DNA from: Cardiobacterium hominis
Lineage (GTDB): Bacteria > Pseudomonadota > Gammaproteobacteria > Cardiobacteriales > Cardiobacteriaceae
NCBI RefSeq assembly: GCF_900637305.1
Contig: NZ_LR134365.1
Span: 2,348,501-2,412,500, forward strand
DNA: 64,000 bases
Direction of reading: 5' to 3'
Each line of letters begins with the position of its first letter. The stretch's first letter is position 1. Made by a program: the position numbers and the translations under genes. A model generated the notes under the pieces. It did not search any database. It saw nothing but the letters and a program-made list of their open reading frames with translations, and was not told where the DNA came from. Below, in pieces: positions 55,801 to 64,000 of this stretch.

Positions 55801-56383
55801 CAACGGCGGCGATACCCAGTTTGCGTCCGGCGTCGCGGCACCAGTCGAAATACTCCGCCTCGCCCGGCTGGCCGTGCCGCGCCAGTTGCAGATAGTAGCG
55901 GTCGGGGAAAATGCCCTGCCAGAAGGCGGCGCGTTTTTCCGCGCCCTGCGCATCGCGGCGGCGAAGAAAACGCGCCAAATCGCCGTCAATACCGCCGGAA
56001 AGCGCAATCAGTCCCTCGCATTGTGTGGGCGTGAAGCGCTCGATATGCACCGCCACGCCCTGATGGTCCTGGTCGTACTGATAGGCGAAGCTGACCAGCT
56101 CGCACAAATGAATGAAGCCCTTGAGATTTTGCGCGAGCAGAATCAGTTGGTTATCGGTGCCGTCGCTGTCGCGCACGGTGAGGTCGCAGCCGAGAATCGG
56201 CTTGATGCCCGCCGCCCGCGCCTTCTTATAGAACTTGAGCGCACCGTAGAGATTGTTGCGGTCGGTCAGCGCAATCGCTTCCGCGCCCTGGCTTTTGGCA
56301 AAATCGACGATTTCGCCAACGCGCAAGATACTGTCGCTCAAGGAAAATTCGCTGTGGATGTGCAGATGGGTCAGGGCATTCAT
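52850..56383 (-). CDS. dnaE: DNA polymerase III alpha subunit
   Basis: The 1177-residue replicative polymerase catalytic subunit. The N-terminal PHP domain is marked by LHIHSEFSLSDSIL. The palm holds the aspartates in PDFDVDFCMERRDEVIEYV, with GPGRGSGAGSLVAYAL before it and KFDFLGLRTLTVIDW after. The tandem helix-hairpin-helix region has GLGAVKGVGEAAI, and an OB domain near the C-terminus begins VILAGVVIEARSMVSKKNG. Length is close to the E. coli protein (1160). No intein or frame break is seen. Its last base is shared with the next gene's start. Confidence 0.96.
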   Translation of the reverse strand: MNALTHLHIHSEFSLSDSILRVGEIVDFAKSQGAEAIALTDRNNLYGALKFYKKARAAGIKPILGCDLTVRDSDGTDNQLILLAQNLKGFIHLCELVSFAYQYDQDHQGVAVHIERFTPTQCEGLIALSGGIDGDLARFLRRRDAQGAEKRAAFWQGIFPDRYYLQLARHGQPGEAEYFDWCRDAGRKLGIAAVATNLACFPTADDYDVHEVRVCISNGWLRADDKRPRYFTQKYHFTSDAVMAERFADAPQILANTHAVAARCNLELTLGKNYLPDFPLPDGVNIETFLIDSAKSGLELRLAQLFPDEAERAAKRAPYDERLAIELGVINQMGFPGYFLIVADFIQWAKDHDIPVGPGRGSGAGSLVAYALKITDLDPLAYDLFFERFLNPERVSMPDFDVDFCMERRDEVIEYVSHKYGAQRVSQIATHGTMAAKAVLRDVGRVLGVPYPVVDKLVATVPPVLGITLPDALGRSTKSQDKPELRSEAMQELYEKDEEMRDIIDIGLQLEGLARNVGKHAGGVVIAPTKLTDFSALYSESAGAGIATQFDKDDIEAMGLVKFDFLGLRTLTVIDWALGHINARRTREGQPPLDIATLPLDDPQTYALLQSTRTTAVFQLESSGMKELIRKLRPDTFEDIIALVALFRPGPLGSGMVDDFINRKHGLAEVEYPHPDLEGILQTTYGVMVYQEQVMQVAQKLANYSLGEADNLRRAMGKKKAEEMARNKDIFVSRAVERGVPEKQATDIFDLMAKFAEYGFNKSHSAAYALLSYQTAWLKAHYPAELMAAVLTSEIEKIDKIVRFINEARDMGLTVIPPCINRSQYTFTVSERGEIIYGLGAVKGVGEAAINILLEERAKNGDYTSLEDLCRRLDLKKLNRKTLETLIRAGSFDNIEPNRGALFAAVEQAIKLAEQHHRNRHQGQGDMFGLFGDSSRDQPPSLIMNPEEAWDLRQTLAEEKQTLGLFLSAHPIDEARDTLLQISRGRNLAQLQENMENWQRPTRRGDSIEVILAGVVIEARSMVSKKNGNPMIFLTIDDRSGRQEIGVFGKAAEAYKDLCKADNILIIHGKADYNYYKEEWRINAETIHDYYDARYELLQKLDFTVNAEALADNIWQTLQETLAPLEDTHGARISITLQNTSINAQGRLHLPAAYRIDHDNLLRLQTLLAAPQVRRHY

Positions 56384-56510
56384 GATTCAAATATCGCGGT
56401 CAAAAAAGAGGGCGTAGCTTAGCGGTAAACGCGGCGGGATGCCATGCGCGACGTGCATCCGGGTTCTATGCGAAAATCGCGGGCATCCACACACCAGAGA
56501 CGCAAAAACC

Positions 56511-57278
56511 ATGAGCCAATTCCAAAACGCCAACGCCTACGAGCGCTACATGAGCGGCTGGAGCCGCGCCGCCGGTACGCAATTTCTCGACTGGCTGGCG
56601 CTGCCGCCCGGACTGCGCTGGCTGGACGTCGGTTGCGGTAGCGGCGCCTTTACCGCACTACTTGCCGAACGCGCCGCCCCCACCGAACTGCACGGCCTTG
56701 ACTGCTCGCCCGATATGCTCGCCTACGCCCAAAGCCGTCTGCCCGCCCACGTGCAACTGCATACAGGCGACGCCACCGCCCTGCCCTTCCCTGCCGCCTG
56801 TTTCGACGCCGCTGTCATGCCGCTGGTCATCGTCTTTCTGGACGACGCCGCGCGGGCGGTTGCGGAAATGCGGCGCGTCGTCCGCCCCGGCGGCATGGTC
56901 GCCACTTACATTTGGGATTTGCCGCAGGGTTTCCCCTACTACACCGCCTTTGCCATTTTGCGCGAGATCGGCGTCCTGCCCGACCGCGCCGCGCCAGACG
57001 AAAGCACCGCGCTACCGCAGTTGCAGGCGCTGTGGCAAGCAGCGGGACTGCAAGCGGTCACCACCGCCGCCTTTGCCGTCCACCAGCGTTATCCCGATTT
57101 TGCCGCTTACTGGCAGGCCTTGCAGGACAGCGCCAGCATCGGCGCGCGCCTCGCCGCACTTTCCGATGCCGCTAGACACGACGTGCGCGACGCGCTGCGC
57201 AGCCGCCTGCCCACCGCCGCCGACGGCAGCATCACCATCAACGCCCGCGCCCATGCGGTGCGCGGCATTAACCGGTAA
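56511..57278 (+). CDS. Class I SAM-dependent methyltransferase
   Basis: A 255-residue methyltransferase of the UbiE/Coq5-like type 11 fold: WLDVGCGSGAFTALLAERA (motif I), LDCSPDMLAYAQSRLP (acid end of strand 2), GDATALPFPAACFDAAVMPLVIVFL (motif II and III) and RVVRPGGMVATYIW. The substrate is unknown. The ATG at 56511 is preferred because upstream codons are not homologous and a AGAGACG site precedes it. It is divergent from dnaE by 127 bases. A terminator and a 17-codon open frame (57293-57346) follow. Confidence 0.85.
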   Translation: MSQFQNANAYERYMSGWSRAAGTQFLDWLALPPGLRWLDVGCGSGAFTALLAERAAPTELHGLDCSPDMLAYAQSRLPAHVQLHTGDATALPFPAACFDAAVMPLVIVFLDDAARAVAEMRRVVRPGGMVATYIWDLPQGFPYYTAFAILREIGVLPDRAAPDESTALPQLQALWQAAGLQAVTTAAFAVHQRYPDFAAYWQALQDSASIGARLAALSDAARHDVRDALRSRLPTAADGSITINARAHAVRGINR

Positions 57279-57362
57279 CCCCACGGCGTCCCATGAACTA
57301 CCGCATCCGCCGCCTCATTAGCAAATTCCGCAAAAACCTCGCCTGAACCACACCACCGACCA

Positions 57363-57388
57363 GCCAACGCGCCGCCGTTGGCTTTTTT
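57363..57388 (+). terminator. Rho-independent terminator
   Basis: GCCAACG / CGTTGGC hairpin followed by TTTTTT, 85 bases past the methyltransferase stop. Confidence 0.85.
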
Positions 57389-57466
57389 CTGTCCGCTTTG
57401 CCGCCGGATTAGAGAAAAACCACAGAAAACTGCGGAAAATCACAAACTATCCACAGATGAAAGTGT

Positions 57467-57472
57467 TAAAAT
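57467..57472 (+). promoter_or_regulatory. Possible -10 element for aspA
   Basis: TAAAAT lies 27 bases before the aspA ATG in an AT-rich stretch that begins after the preceding terminator. No strong -35 is obvious. Confidence 0.35.
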
Positions 57473-57498
57473 ACACAAAACCTAACAGGAGACACCTC

Positions 57499-58896
57499 AT
57501 GACAGCAACACGACGTGAACACGACTTACTCGGCGAACGCGACGTCCCCGCCGACGCCTACTACGGCATCCAGACCCTGCGCGCCCTGGAAAACTTCAAC
57601 ATCACCGGCGTGCACCTTGACCAGTTCAGCACCTTCATCAACGCCTTCGCACAAGTGAAAAAAGCCGCCGCCCTCGCCAACCACGAAGTCGGCGCGCTGG
57701 ACGGCAAAATCAAAGACGCCATCGTCGCTGCCTGCGACGAAATCATCAGCGGCAAACTGCACGATCAGTTCCTGGTGGACATGATCCAGGGCGGGGCGGG
57801 CACCTCCACCAACATGAACGCCAACGAAGTCATCGCCAACCGTGCCCTGGAAATCCTCGGCCACAAAAAAGGCGAATACGACTACTGCCACCCGAATAAC
57901 CACGTCAACAAATCGCAGTCCACCAACGACGCCTACCCGACTGCGCTGCACGTCGCCCTTGACGGCTACATCGAACGCCTCATCGGCTCGCTGCAAAAAC
58001 TGCACGACAGCTTCGCGCGCAAGAGCCGCGAATTCGGCGACAAACTGAAAATGGGCCGCACCCACCTGCAAGACGCCGTACCGATGACCGCCGGGCAAGA
58101 ATTCAACGCCTTCGCGACCATGATTGCGACCGAAATCGAGCGTCTGGACGAACCGCGCCGCCGCCTCTACGAAATGAACATGGGCGCGACCGCCATCGGC
58201 ACCGGCCTGAACGCACCAGCCGGCTACATCCCCGCCTGCGCACGCCATCTCGCCGCCGTCACCGGCAAACCCTACAAAACCGCGCAAGACCTCATCCAGG
58301 CAACGCAGGATACCAGCGGCTACGTCCACCTCTCCGGCAACCTGCGCCTGATTGCCACCCGCCTCTCAAAAATCGCCAACGACCTGCGCTTCCTCAGCTC
58401 CGGTCCGCGCGCAGGGCTGGCGAACTACATCCTGCCGGACAGACAACCGGGCAGCTCCATCATGCCGGGCAAAATCAACCCGGTCATCCCCGAAGTTGTG
58501 AACCAGACCTGCTTCCACGTCATGGGCATAGACCACAGCATCGCGCTTGCCTCCGAAGCGGGACAACTGCAACTGAACGTGTTTGAGCCGGTCATCACCT
58601 TCAACCTCTTTACCGCGATGGTCATGCTTTCCCGCGCCTGCGAAACCTTCGCCGAAAAATGCATTGACGGCATACAGCTCAACGAAGCCCACTGCCGCGA
58701 ACAAGTGCTGTCCAACATCGGCCTCGTTACCGCGCTCAACCCCTACATCGGCTACGAAAAATCCTCCGACGTCGCCAAAACCGCAAAACGCACCGGCGGC
58801 TCGGTGTACGACATCGTGCTGGAAAAAGGCTATCTCAGCAAAGACGAGCTGGAAAAAATCATCGCGCCGGAAAACATGGTCTATCCGAAAAAATGA
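57499..58896 (+). CDS. aspA: Aspartate ammonia-lyase
   Basis: A 465-residue fumarase/aspartase-superfamily enzyme converting aspartate to fumarate and ammonia. It reads RREHDLLGERDVPADAYYGI at the N-terminus, GGAGTSTNMNANEVIANRALE and HVNKSQSTNDAYPTALHVA in the middle, and the superfamily signature GSSIMPGKINPVIPEV. The aspartase-like GTGLNAPAGY block distinguishes it from class II fumarase, though fumC remains a weak alternative. The ATG at 57499 follows AGGAGACACC. With type I asparaginase at 31 kb the cell can convert asparagine to fumarate. A terminator follows. Confidence 0.9.
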   Translation: MTATRREHDLLGERDVPADAYYGIQTLRALENFNITGVHLDQFSTFINAFAQVKKAAALANHEVGALDGKIKDAIVAACDEIISGKLHDQFLVDMIQGGAGTSTNMNANEVIANRALEILGHKKGEYDYCHPNNHVNKSQSTNDAYPTALHVALDGYIERLIGSLQKLHDSFARKSREFGDKLKMGRTHLQDAVPMTAGQEFNAFATMIATEIERLDEPRRRLYEMNMGATAIGTGLNAPAGYIPACARHLAAVTGKPYKTAQDLIQATQDTSGYVHLSGNLRLIATRLSKIANDLRFLSSGPRAGLANYILPDRQPGSSIMPGKINPVIPEVVNQTCFHVMGIDHSIALASEAGQLQLNVFEPVITFNLFTAMVMLSRACETFAEKCIDGIQLNEAHCREQVLSNIGLVTALNPYIGYEKSSDVAKTAKRTGGSVYDIVLEKGYLSKDELEKIIAPENMVYPKK

Positions 58897-58920
58897 CGGG
58901 CGCTGATGCGCTACAGACAG

Positions 58921-58948
58921 AAACGGGCATCGTGAGATGCCCGTTTTT
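58921..58948 (+). terminator. Rho-independent terminator after aspA
   Basis: AAACGGGCATC / GATGCCCGTTT hairpin followed by TTT, 25 bases past the stop. Confidence 0.88.
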
Positions 58949-59036
58949 ATGCATGCAATATAGCTATCTATAGCAATCCTCCGAAAACCTCATACGGTGT
59001 TTCGTTGCTGGGGGTTATAGGGTGCGCCAAGGCGCC

Positions 59037-59483
59037 CTACCCCTTCGCCCTTAATTCCGCAATCGCCTCGTTGGCGAGCTGGTCGGCCATTTCATTGCCG
59101 GGATGGCCGCTGTGGCCTTTGATCCATTGCCACTCGATTTGGTGCTGCGCCACCAGCGCGTCCAGCGCCTGCCAGAGATCAACGTTTTTCACCGCCTTTT
59201 TGTCGGCGGTTTTCCAGCCGTTGCGCTTCCAGCCCGCAAGCCATTGGGTAATGCCGTTTTTCACGTAGCTGCTGTCGGTCGTCAGCACAATCGGGCAGGC
59301 GCGCTTCACCGCGCGCAGCGCTTCGATGGCGGCGGTCAGCTCCATACGGTTGTTAGTGGTCATCGCTTCCGCGCCGTTTAGCGTCTTGCGGTGTTCGCCG
59401 TAACACATCAGCACGCCCCAGCCGCCGATGCCAGGGTTGCCCTTGCAGGCGCCGTCGGTATAAATGAGGAGCGGCGTGCTCAC
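59037..59483 (-). CDS. rnhA: Ribonuclease HI
   Basis: A 148-residue enzyme that degrades RNA in RNA-DNA hybrids. The four catalytic acids lie in [32 protein letters not shown] and [12 protein letters not shown], with His in IKGHSGH. It begins at a GTG (59483) that overlaps the TGA of psd as GTGA, so translation is coupled to the lipid gene upstream. Length matches the E. coli enzyme. Confidence 0.95.
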   Translation of the reverse strand: MSTPLLIYTDGACKGNPGIGGWGVLMCYGEHRKTLNGAEAMTTNNRMELTAAIEALRAVKRACPIVLTTDSSYVKNGITQWLAGWKRNGWKTADKKAVKNVDLWQALDALVAQHQIEWQWIKGHSGHPGNEMADQLANEAIAELRAKG

Positions 59484-60313
59484 AGCGTCTCCGCGATGGC
59501 TTCGCCCATGCGGATTTTCGCGGCGCGTTCCAGCACGTCGCGTTTCCAGCCGAGCACGTCTTTTTCAAAGAACAAAATCACGGTTGAGCCGAGGTTGAAG
59601 CGGCCGATTTCCGCGCCTTTGGCGAAGCGGCGGTCTTCCGTGCCGTAGTCGTAAAGGTTGCGGCTGCCGCGGTCATGCAGCTCGCCCTGCCACACCGTTT
59701 CGATGCTGCTGACGTTGAGCGCACCGACCATCACCAGCGCCATCTTGCCAAACGGCGTTTCAAAGAGGCAGACGGCGCGCTCGTTGCCGCTGAAAATGCC
59801 GGGGATGCGATCGAGCAGCGACAGCGACACGCTGTGTTTGTCGCCGGGACAAAAACGCATGGCGAGCAGGCGGCCGTCGCAGGGCATATGGATGCGGTGG
59901 TAGTCATCCGGGGCGAGGTAGAGCGTCGCCGTGCTGCCACCGGCGAAAGCGTCCGCCCATTCGCGGCTGCCGAGCAGCGCCTCGACGCTGTACGGCAGGC
60001 CTTTCGCCTGCAAGGTCATGCCGTCCTGCACCGCGCCATAATGCGCGCAGCGGCCATCGACCGGACTGACGATGGCGGCGTTGTCCGCATCTATCGGGCG
60101 CGCGCCTGCTGCCAGCGCGCGGGTGAAAAAGTCGTTCAGCGTCGCGTAGGCGTAGGGATCTTTTTCCGCGGCAAAGTCGGTATTGGCGCCGGTGATTTTC
60201 GTGTAGGCACGGATGATGGCGTTTTTCAAAAAGCGTGTTTTTACCCGCGCCAGGCGGTACATCACGGCGCTGGATAAACGCCGCGGAATCAAGGTGTAAA
60301 GATGGATATTCAT
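59480..60313 (-). CDS. psd: Phosphatidylserine decarboxylase proenzyme
   Basis: A 277-residue inner-membrane-associated enzyme that makes phosphatidylethanolamine. The proenzyme self-cleaves at the LGST motif ([13 protein letters not shown], near residue 240), generating the pyruvoyl group on the Ser. Other family blocks are [28 protein letters not shown] and [13 protein letters not shown]. It is the first gene of a psd-rnhA pair. All catalytic positions appear intact. Confidence 0.94.
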   Translation of the reverse strand: MNIHLYTLIPRRLSSAVMYRLARVKTRFLKNAIIRAYTKITGANTDFAAEKDPYAYATLNDFFTRALAAGARPIDADNAAIVSPVDGRCAHYGAVQDGMTLQAKGLPYSVEALLGSREWADAFAGGSTATLYLAPDDYHRIHMPCDGRLLAMRFCPGDKHSVSLSLLDRIPGIFSGNERAVCLFETPFGKMALVMVGALNVSSIETVWQGELHDRGSRNLYDYGTEDRRFAKGAEIGRFNLGSTVILFFEKDVLGWKRDVLERAAKIRMGEAIAETL

Positions 60314-60410
60314 GGCTGTTCCTTGCGGTAAAAAACGCCGCGCAGTGTAGCGTTAAACCGGTGGGTGTACCACATCCGCATGTTGCCGTTTTGTTCGTAT
60401 CCGCTTGCAT

Positions 60411-60438
60411 AAAAAAACCGCAGCGGGGCTGCGGTTTT
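60411..60438 (-). terminator. Rho-independent terminator after pgk
   Basis: AAAACCGCAGC / GCTGCGGTTTT hairpin with a T-run on the minus strand, 18 bases past the pgk stop. Confidence 0.85.
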
Positions 60439-60455
60439 GGGCTTGGCGCGGCGGT

Positions 60456-61622
60456 TTAGTAGGCGCCGAGGATGTCAAGGCCGGGCAGTTTTTTGCCTTC
60501 GAGGTATTCGAGCATGGAGCCGCCGCCGGTGGAGATGTAGTCCACTTTGTCTTCAATGCCGAATTGGCCGATGGCCGCGATGGTATCGCCGCCGCCGGCG
60601 AAGGTGAAGCCGGGGCAGGCGGCAATCGCGGCGGAGAGCGCTTTGGTGCCTGCGGCAAACGGCGCCATTTCAAAGACGCCAACCGGGCCGTTCCAGACGA
60701 CAGTTTTCATCTCGGCGATGACGCGCGCGTAGTTTTCGGCGGTTTTCGGGCCGATGTCCAGGATCATTTCGTTGTCGGCGACGTCTGCTACCGCTTTGAC
60801 GGTGGCTTTGGCGTCAGCGGAGAATTCGGTCGCGACGACGACGTCCACCGGCAGCGGGATGTTCACGCCACGTGCGCGGGCGCTATCCAGCATGACTTTG
60901 GCATCGTTCAGGAGGTCGGGTTCGTAGAGCGAGGCGCCGACGTTGATGCCTTCGGCCGCGAGGAAGGTGTTGGCGATGCCGCCGCCGGGGATGAGGGTAT
61001 CGACTTTTTCGAGCAGGGACTGGAGGACGAGCAGTTTGGTCGAGACTTTGGAGCCGCCAACGATAGCGAGCAGCGGGCGCGCCGGGTTTTTGACGATTTT
61101 TTCCAGCGCTTCAACTTCTTGTTGGACGAGCAGGCCGGCAACGGCGGTTTTGGCTTTTTCGGCAACGCCGTAGGTGGAGGCCTGGGCGCGGTGGACGACG
61201 CCGAAGCCGTCACTGACGAAAACGTCGCACAGCGCAGCGTATTTTTCGGCAAGCGCCGGGTCGTTTTTCTTTTCGCCTTTGTTAAAGCGGCAGTTTTCCA
61301 GCATGACGATGTCGCCAGCGGCAACGGCCGGGGCTTTGTCAAGGTAGTCTTTGATGAGCGGCACGTTTTTGCCGAGCAGGTTGCCGAGGTAGGCGGCGAC
61401 GGGGGCGAGGCTGAAGGCTTCGTCGTATTCGCCTTCGGTCGGGCGACCCAGGTGCGCCATGATCATCACGGCGCCGCCGTGGTCGAGGACGTAGCGGATG
61501 GTCGGCAGCGCTGCCTGGATGCGGGCATCGCTGGTGATTTTGCCGTCTTTGAGCGGCACGTTGAGATCCAGCCGCATCAGGACACGTTTGCCGTTTACGT
61601 CGATTTCGCTAAGTTTTTTCAT
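60456..61622 (-). CDS. pgk: Phosphoglycerate kinase
   Basis: A 388-residue glycolytic enzyme moving phosphate from 1,3-bisphosphoglycerate to ADP. It opens with [18 protein letters not shown], then [39 protein letters not shown] and [12 protein letters not shown]. The ATG at 61622 is used; five extra codons upstream are not conserved. It lies 107 bases downstream of tkt on the same strand, in a carbohydrate gene group, with a short repeat between them. Confidence 0.95.
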   Translation of the reverse strand: MKKLSEIDVNGKRVLMRLDLNVPLKDGKITSDARIQAALPTIRYVLDHGGAVMIMAHLGRPTEGEYDEAFSLAPVAAYLGNLLGKNVPLIKDYLDKAPAVAAGDIVMLENCRFNKGEKKNDPALAEKYAALCDVFVSDGFGVVHRAQASTYGVAEKAKTAVAGLLVQQEVEALEKIVKNPARPLLAIVGGSKVSTKLLVLQSLLEKVDTLIPGGGIANTFLAAEGINVGASLYEPDLLNDAKVMLDSARARGVNIPLPVDVVVATEFSADAKATVKAVADVADNEMILDIGPKTAENYARVIAEMKTVVWNGPVGVFEMAPFAAGTKALSAAIAACPGFTFAGGGDTIAAIGQFGIEDKVDYISTGGGSMLEYLEGKKLPGLDILGAY

Positions 61623-61683
61623 GGTTGTTCTCCTCAAGGGATTAGTGGGTGAAGGAGTGGTGGTTTTGGGGTTTGGTTTGTTT

Positions 61684-61723
61684 TAGCCCTCACCCCAACT
61701 CCTCTCCCAGAGGGAGAGGGGCT
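61684..61723. repeat. CCCTCACCCCAAC repeat between tkt and pgk
   Basis: The block CCCTCACCCCAACTCCTCTC followed by the hairpin CTCTCCC / GGGAGAG and GGGGCTT differs by one base from 51834-51871. It ends seven bases from the tkt stop. Confidence 0.65.
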
Positions 61724-61729
61724 TTCTTT

Positions 61730-63718
61730 TTAGAGCAGCGCCTTGCTTTTGGCGACGACGTTTTCGACGGTGAGACCGAACAGCGGGAAGAGTTCGGCAG
61801 CCGGGGCGGATTCGCCGAAGGTGTCTATGCCGATGACGGTGCCGCGGTCACCGCAGATGCCGCGCCACGGCAGGGTAACGCCCGCTTCAATGACGACGGT
61901 CGGCACGCCTTTGGGCAGGACTTGGTTGCGGTAGTACGCGTCTTGTTGTTGGTAGATGTCCAGGCAGGGCATGGAGACGACCTGGATGCGCAGGCCTTCC
62001 TGGCGCAGCTCGGCGGCAGCAGCGGTGGCGAGTGCGACTTCGGAGCCGGTGGCGACGAGGACGAGGTCGGGTTTTTCGGCCGCTTCGAGGATGTAGCCGC
62101 CTTTGGCGATGGTTTTGCGCGTCGCCTCACTGCGTTTTTGTTCGGGCAGGTTTTGTCGGCTGAGCGCAAGGACGGTCGGCGTGGTTTGGTTGAGCGCGCT
62201 GCGCCAGGCGACAAGGGTTTCTTGTTGGTCGCAGGGGCGCCAGACGTGCAGGTTGGGGATGAGGCGCAGCGAGGCGATTTGTTCGATCGGCTGGTGGGTG
62301 GAGCCGTCTTCGCCGAGGCCGATGGAGTCGTGGGTGAGGACGTAGGTGACCGGCAGTTTCATCAGCGCCGAGAGGCGGATGCCGTTTCGCATGTAGTCGG
62401 AGAAGACGAGGAAGGTGCCGCCGTAGGCGCGCAGCCCGCCGTAGAGGGCGAGGCCGTTCATGATGGTCGCCATCGCGAATTCGCGCACGCCGTAGTGGAG
62501 GTAGTTGCCGGAGAAGTCGCCGGGCAGGATGGATTTGGAGGCGGCTTTGCTCCAGGTGAGGTTGGAGCCGGTGAGGTCGGCCGAGCCGCCGATGAGTTCG
62601 GGCATAAGCGGCGCGAGCAGGTTGATGGCGTTTTCGGAGGCTTTGCGGGTGGCGATGGCGCCACCGGCTTCGTTGTATTGGGCAAGGGTGCTTTCGATGA
62701 TGCGGTCAAGGCCGTCGGGCAGTTTGCCGCTCATCACGCGCGCGTATTCTTGCGCTTCCATCGGGTATTTGTCTTGGTATTCCTGCCAGATGCGCTCCCA
62801 TTCGTCTTGCAGTTTGGCGCCTTTTTCGCGCAGGCTGGCGATTTGGTAGGCATCAGGAGGCAGTTCGAAGTCGCCTGCGGGCAGGCCGAGCGCCTGTTTG
62901 GTCAGTGCGATTTCTTCTTTGCCGAGCGGCGCGCCGTGGGTTTTTTCGGTGCCTTGCAGGTTGGGTGAGCCGTAGCCGATTTTGGTGCGGCAGATGATGA
63001 GCGTGGGTTTGCCGGTTTCGGCTTTGGCGGCGGTAATGGCGGCGTCAAGCGCGGCGTGGTCATGGCCGTCCACGTCGCGGATGACTTGCCAGCCGTAGGC
63101 TTCGTAACGCAGCGCGGTGTCTTCGCCAAACCACGGCGCGATTTCGCCGTCAATGGAGATGCCGTTGCTGTCGTAGAGGCAGATGAGTTTGCCAAGGCCG
63201 AGGGTGCCTGCGAGCGAGCAGGCTTCTGAGGAGACGCCTTCCATCAGGCAGCCGTCACCGGCGAAGACGTAGGTGTAGTGGTCAACGAGCGGCAAGCGTT
63301 CGCGGTTGTAGCGCGCCGCCATGTGGCGTTCGGCGATGGCGAAGCCGACGGCGGTGGCGATGCCCTGGCCGAGCGGCCCGGTGGTGAGTTCGACGCCGGG
63401 GGTGTCGTGGTATTCGGGGTGGCCGGGGGTTTTGCTGTGCAGCTGGCGGAAGTTTTTCAGGTCATCCAGCGAGAGGTCGTAGCCGGTGAGGTGCAGGGCG
63501 GCGTATTGCAGCATGGAGGCGTGGCCGTTGGAGAGAACGAAGCGGTCACGGTTGTGCCATTGGGTGTCGGCCGGGTTGACGCGCAGGTGTTTGAGCCAGA
63601 GGACGGCGGCCATGTCGGCCATGCCCATCGGCGCGCCGGGATGGCCGGAGTTAGCTTTCTGGACGGCATCCATGCTGAGGATGCGGATGGATGCGGCAAA
63701 GGTCTGTAAGGGGTTCAT
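61730..63718 (-). CDS. tkt: Transketolase
   Basis: A 662-residue thiamine diphosphate enzyme of the non-oxidative pentose phosphate pathway. The N-terminal ThDP domain has [21 protein letters not shown] and [14 protein letters not shown]. The pyrimidine domain shows [19 protein letters not shown] and [19 protein letters not shown]. The C-terminal domain ends with KSKALL. The ATG at 63718 is favoured; a longer frame adds fourteen weak residues. It links the zwf-pgl-gnd output to glycolysis and probably shares a transcript with pgk. Confidence 0.95.
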   Translation of the reverse strand: MNPLQTFAASIRILSMDAVQKANSGHPGAPMGMADMAAVLWLKHLRVNPADTQWHNRDRFVLSNGHASMLQYAALHLTGYDLSLDDLKNFRQLHSKTPGHPEYHDTPGVELTTGPLGQGIATAVGFAIAERHMAARYNRERLPLVDHYTYVFAGDGCLMEGVSSEACSLAGTLGLGKLICLYDSNGISIDGEIAPWFGEDTALRYEAYGWQVIRDVDGHDHAALDAAITAAKAETGKPTLIICRTKIGYGSPNLQGTEKTHGAPLGKEEIALTKQALGLPAGDFELPPDAYQIASLREKGAKLQDEWERIWQEYQDKYPMEAQEYARVMSGKLPDGLDRIIESTLAQYNEAGGAIATRKASENAINLLAPLMPELIGGSADLTGSNLTWSKAASKSILPGDFSGNYLHYGVREFAMATIMNGLALYGGLRAYGGTFLVFSDYMRNGIRLSALMKLPVTYVLTHDSIGLGEDGSTHQPIEQIASLRLIPNLHVWRPCDQQETLVAWRSALNQTTPTVLALSRQNLPEQKRSEATRKTIAKGGYILEAAEKPDLVLVATGSEVALATAAAAELRQEGLRIQVVSMPCLDIYQQQDAYYRNQVLPKGVPTVVIEAGVTLPWRGICGDRGTVIGIDTFGESAPAAELFPLFGLTVENVVAKSKALL

Positions 63719-63752
63719 GTTCGCTCCGGTTCTGGATGTGGATTCAGGCGGC

Positions 63753-64000
63753 TTAGGCACTCACCGCAGGCGGCGCCAGCAGTTCGAGGTAGTCGTAGAA
63801 GATGTTGAGGGTCTCAAACAGGGCGACGTCGGGGACGAAGTTTTCTTTGTCGTCTTCGTCTTCAACGGCGGCGTTGCGTTCGGCGATTTCTTCCTGTTTT
63901 TTCTTGTCGGCGTTCAGGAGCGGCAGTTCGCGGCGCTGCGCGGCTTCGTACTCGTCCTGGTATTTTTTCCAGTTTTCGTGTTCGCGTTTGCGCTCGGCGA
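63753..64000 (-). CDS. C-terminal end of a probable carboxy-terminal processing protease (Prc/Tsp); 5' part outside window
   Basis: The last 82 codons of a gene entering from the right edge. The fragment is highly charged and helical: [38 protein letters not shown], an acidic patch [15 protein letters not shown], and a final [21 protein letters not shown]-like tail ending in TAA at 63753. This resembles the C-terminal region of tail-specific proteases in Proteobacteria, which follows the PDZ and protease domains. The catalytic part is not in the window, so the assignment is tentative. It lies 34 bases upstream of tkt. Confidence 0.45.
   Translation of the reverse strand, partial: AERKREHENWKKYQDEYEAAQRRELPLLNADKKKQEEIAERNAAVEDEDDKENFVPDVALFETLNIFYDYLELLAPPAVSA

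Noticed and set aside
57293-57346. A 17-codon open frame MNYRIRRLISKFRKNLA after the methyltransferase gene
   Set aside because: It is short, has no ribosome site of note, and no second evidence; it could still be a basic micropeptide but is not supported.

Overview
The window is a dense, GC-rich chromosomal segment of a Gram-negative gammaproteobacterium. Three things point there: lipid A synthesis (lpxB), a porin and LspA for the outer membrane and lipoproteins, and a type IV pilus control set (pilR, pilS and a FimX-like c-di-GMP receptor). The gene set and base composition would fit Cardiobacteriaceae (Cardiobacterium-like). That placement is inference from memory, because no phylogenetic marker could be compared here.

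Layout. 0-4.3 kb: ubiE (partial), a DUF971 gene, two tandem HAD phosphatase paralogues, murB, a DUF4261 gene and a small HhH gene. 4.3-8.4 kb: pilR, a frameshifted pilS, and rsmE. 8.5-13.3 kb: xthA and the oxidative pentose phosphate set zwf-pgl-gnd. 13.4-17.5 kb: a lone zeta-type kinase, a tiny lipoprotein, tRNA-Arg(CCU), RNase P RNA, lemA and an M48 protease. 17.8-20.9 kb: a three-gene FecCD-type metal or cofactor ABC importer. 21-25.7 kb: a secreted protein, then an operon deoC-deoP-deoX-deoK that reads as 2-deoxyribose uptake and catabolism. 25.9-34 kb: an oxidoreductase, an ArsC-like protein, a carboxynorspermidine/carboxyspermidine dehydrogenase, an NMN adenylyltransferase-Nudix fusion, lspA-ansA, tRNA-Pro(GGG), pgeF and serA. 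34-39.7 kb: fimX, a porin and gamma-glutamyltransferase. 48.1-64 kb: tehB, lpxB, a CPBP protease, rnhB, an EamA transporter, dnaE, a methyltransferase, aspA, rnhA, psd, pgk, tkt and the tail of a probable Prc protease.

The accessory region is 39.9-48.0 kb, a layered defence island. On the minus strand a WYL-domain regulator of CapW/BrxR type is followed by a SNF2-type helicase with a premature TAG and a missing C-terminal half. Farther along the same strand lies the frameshifted C-terminal end of a type III restriction Res subunit. The middle of that older operon appears to have been replaced by one very AT-rich plus-strand gene for a 1278-residue SIR2-domain protein, similar in architecture to antiphage sirtuins of the Dsr1 kind. 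Divergent from the WYL regulator is a protein that joins an unrecognised N-terminal domain to a circularly permuted YpsA (SLOG) nucleotide-binding domain.

Small intergenic elements, often with a CTGTT-xCAATTC terminal inverted repeat or a core of CCCCTC runs, sit between many genes. Many operons use 1-4 base stop/start overlaps (ATGA, GTGA, TGATG), which helped fix starts. Several Rho-independent terminators delimit transcription units. No rRNA, CRISPR array, integrase, intact insertion sequence or prophage was seen.
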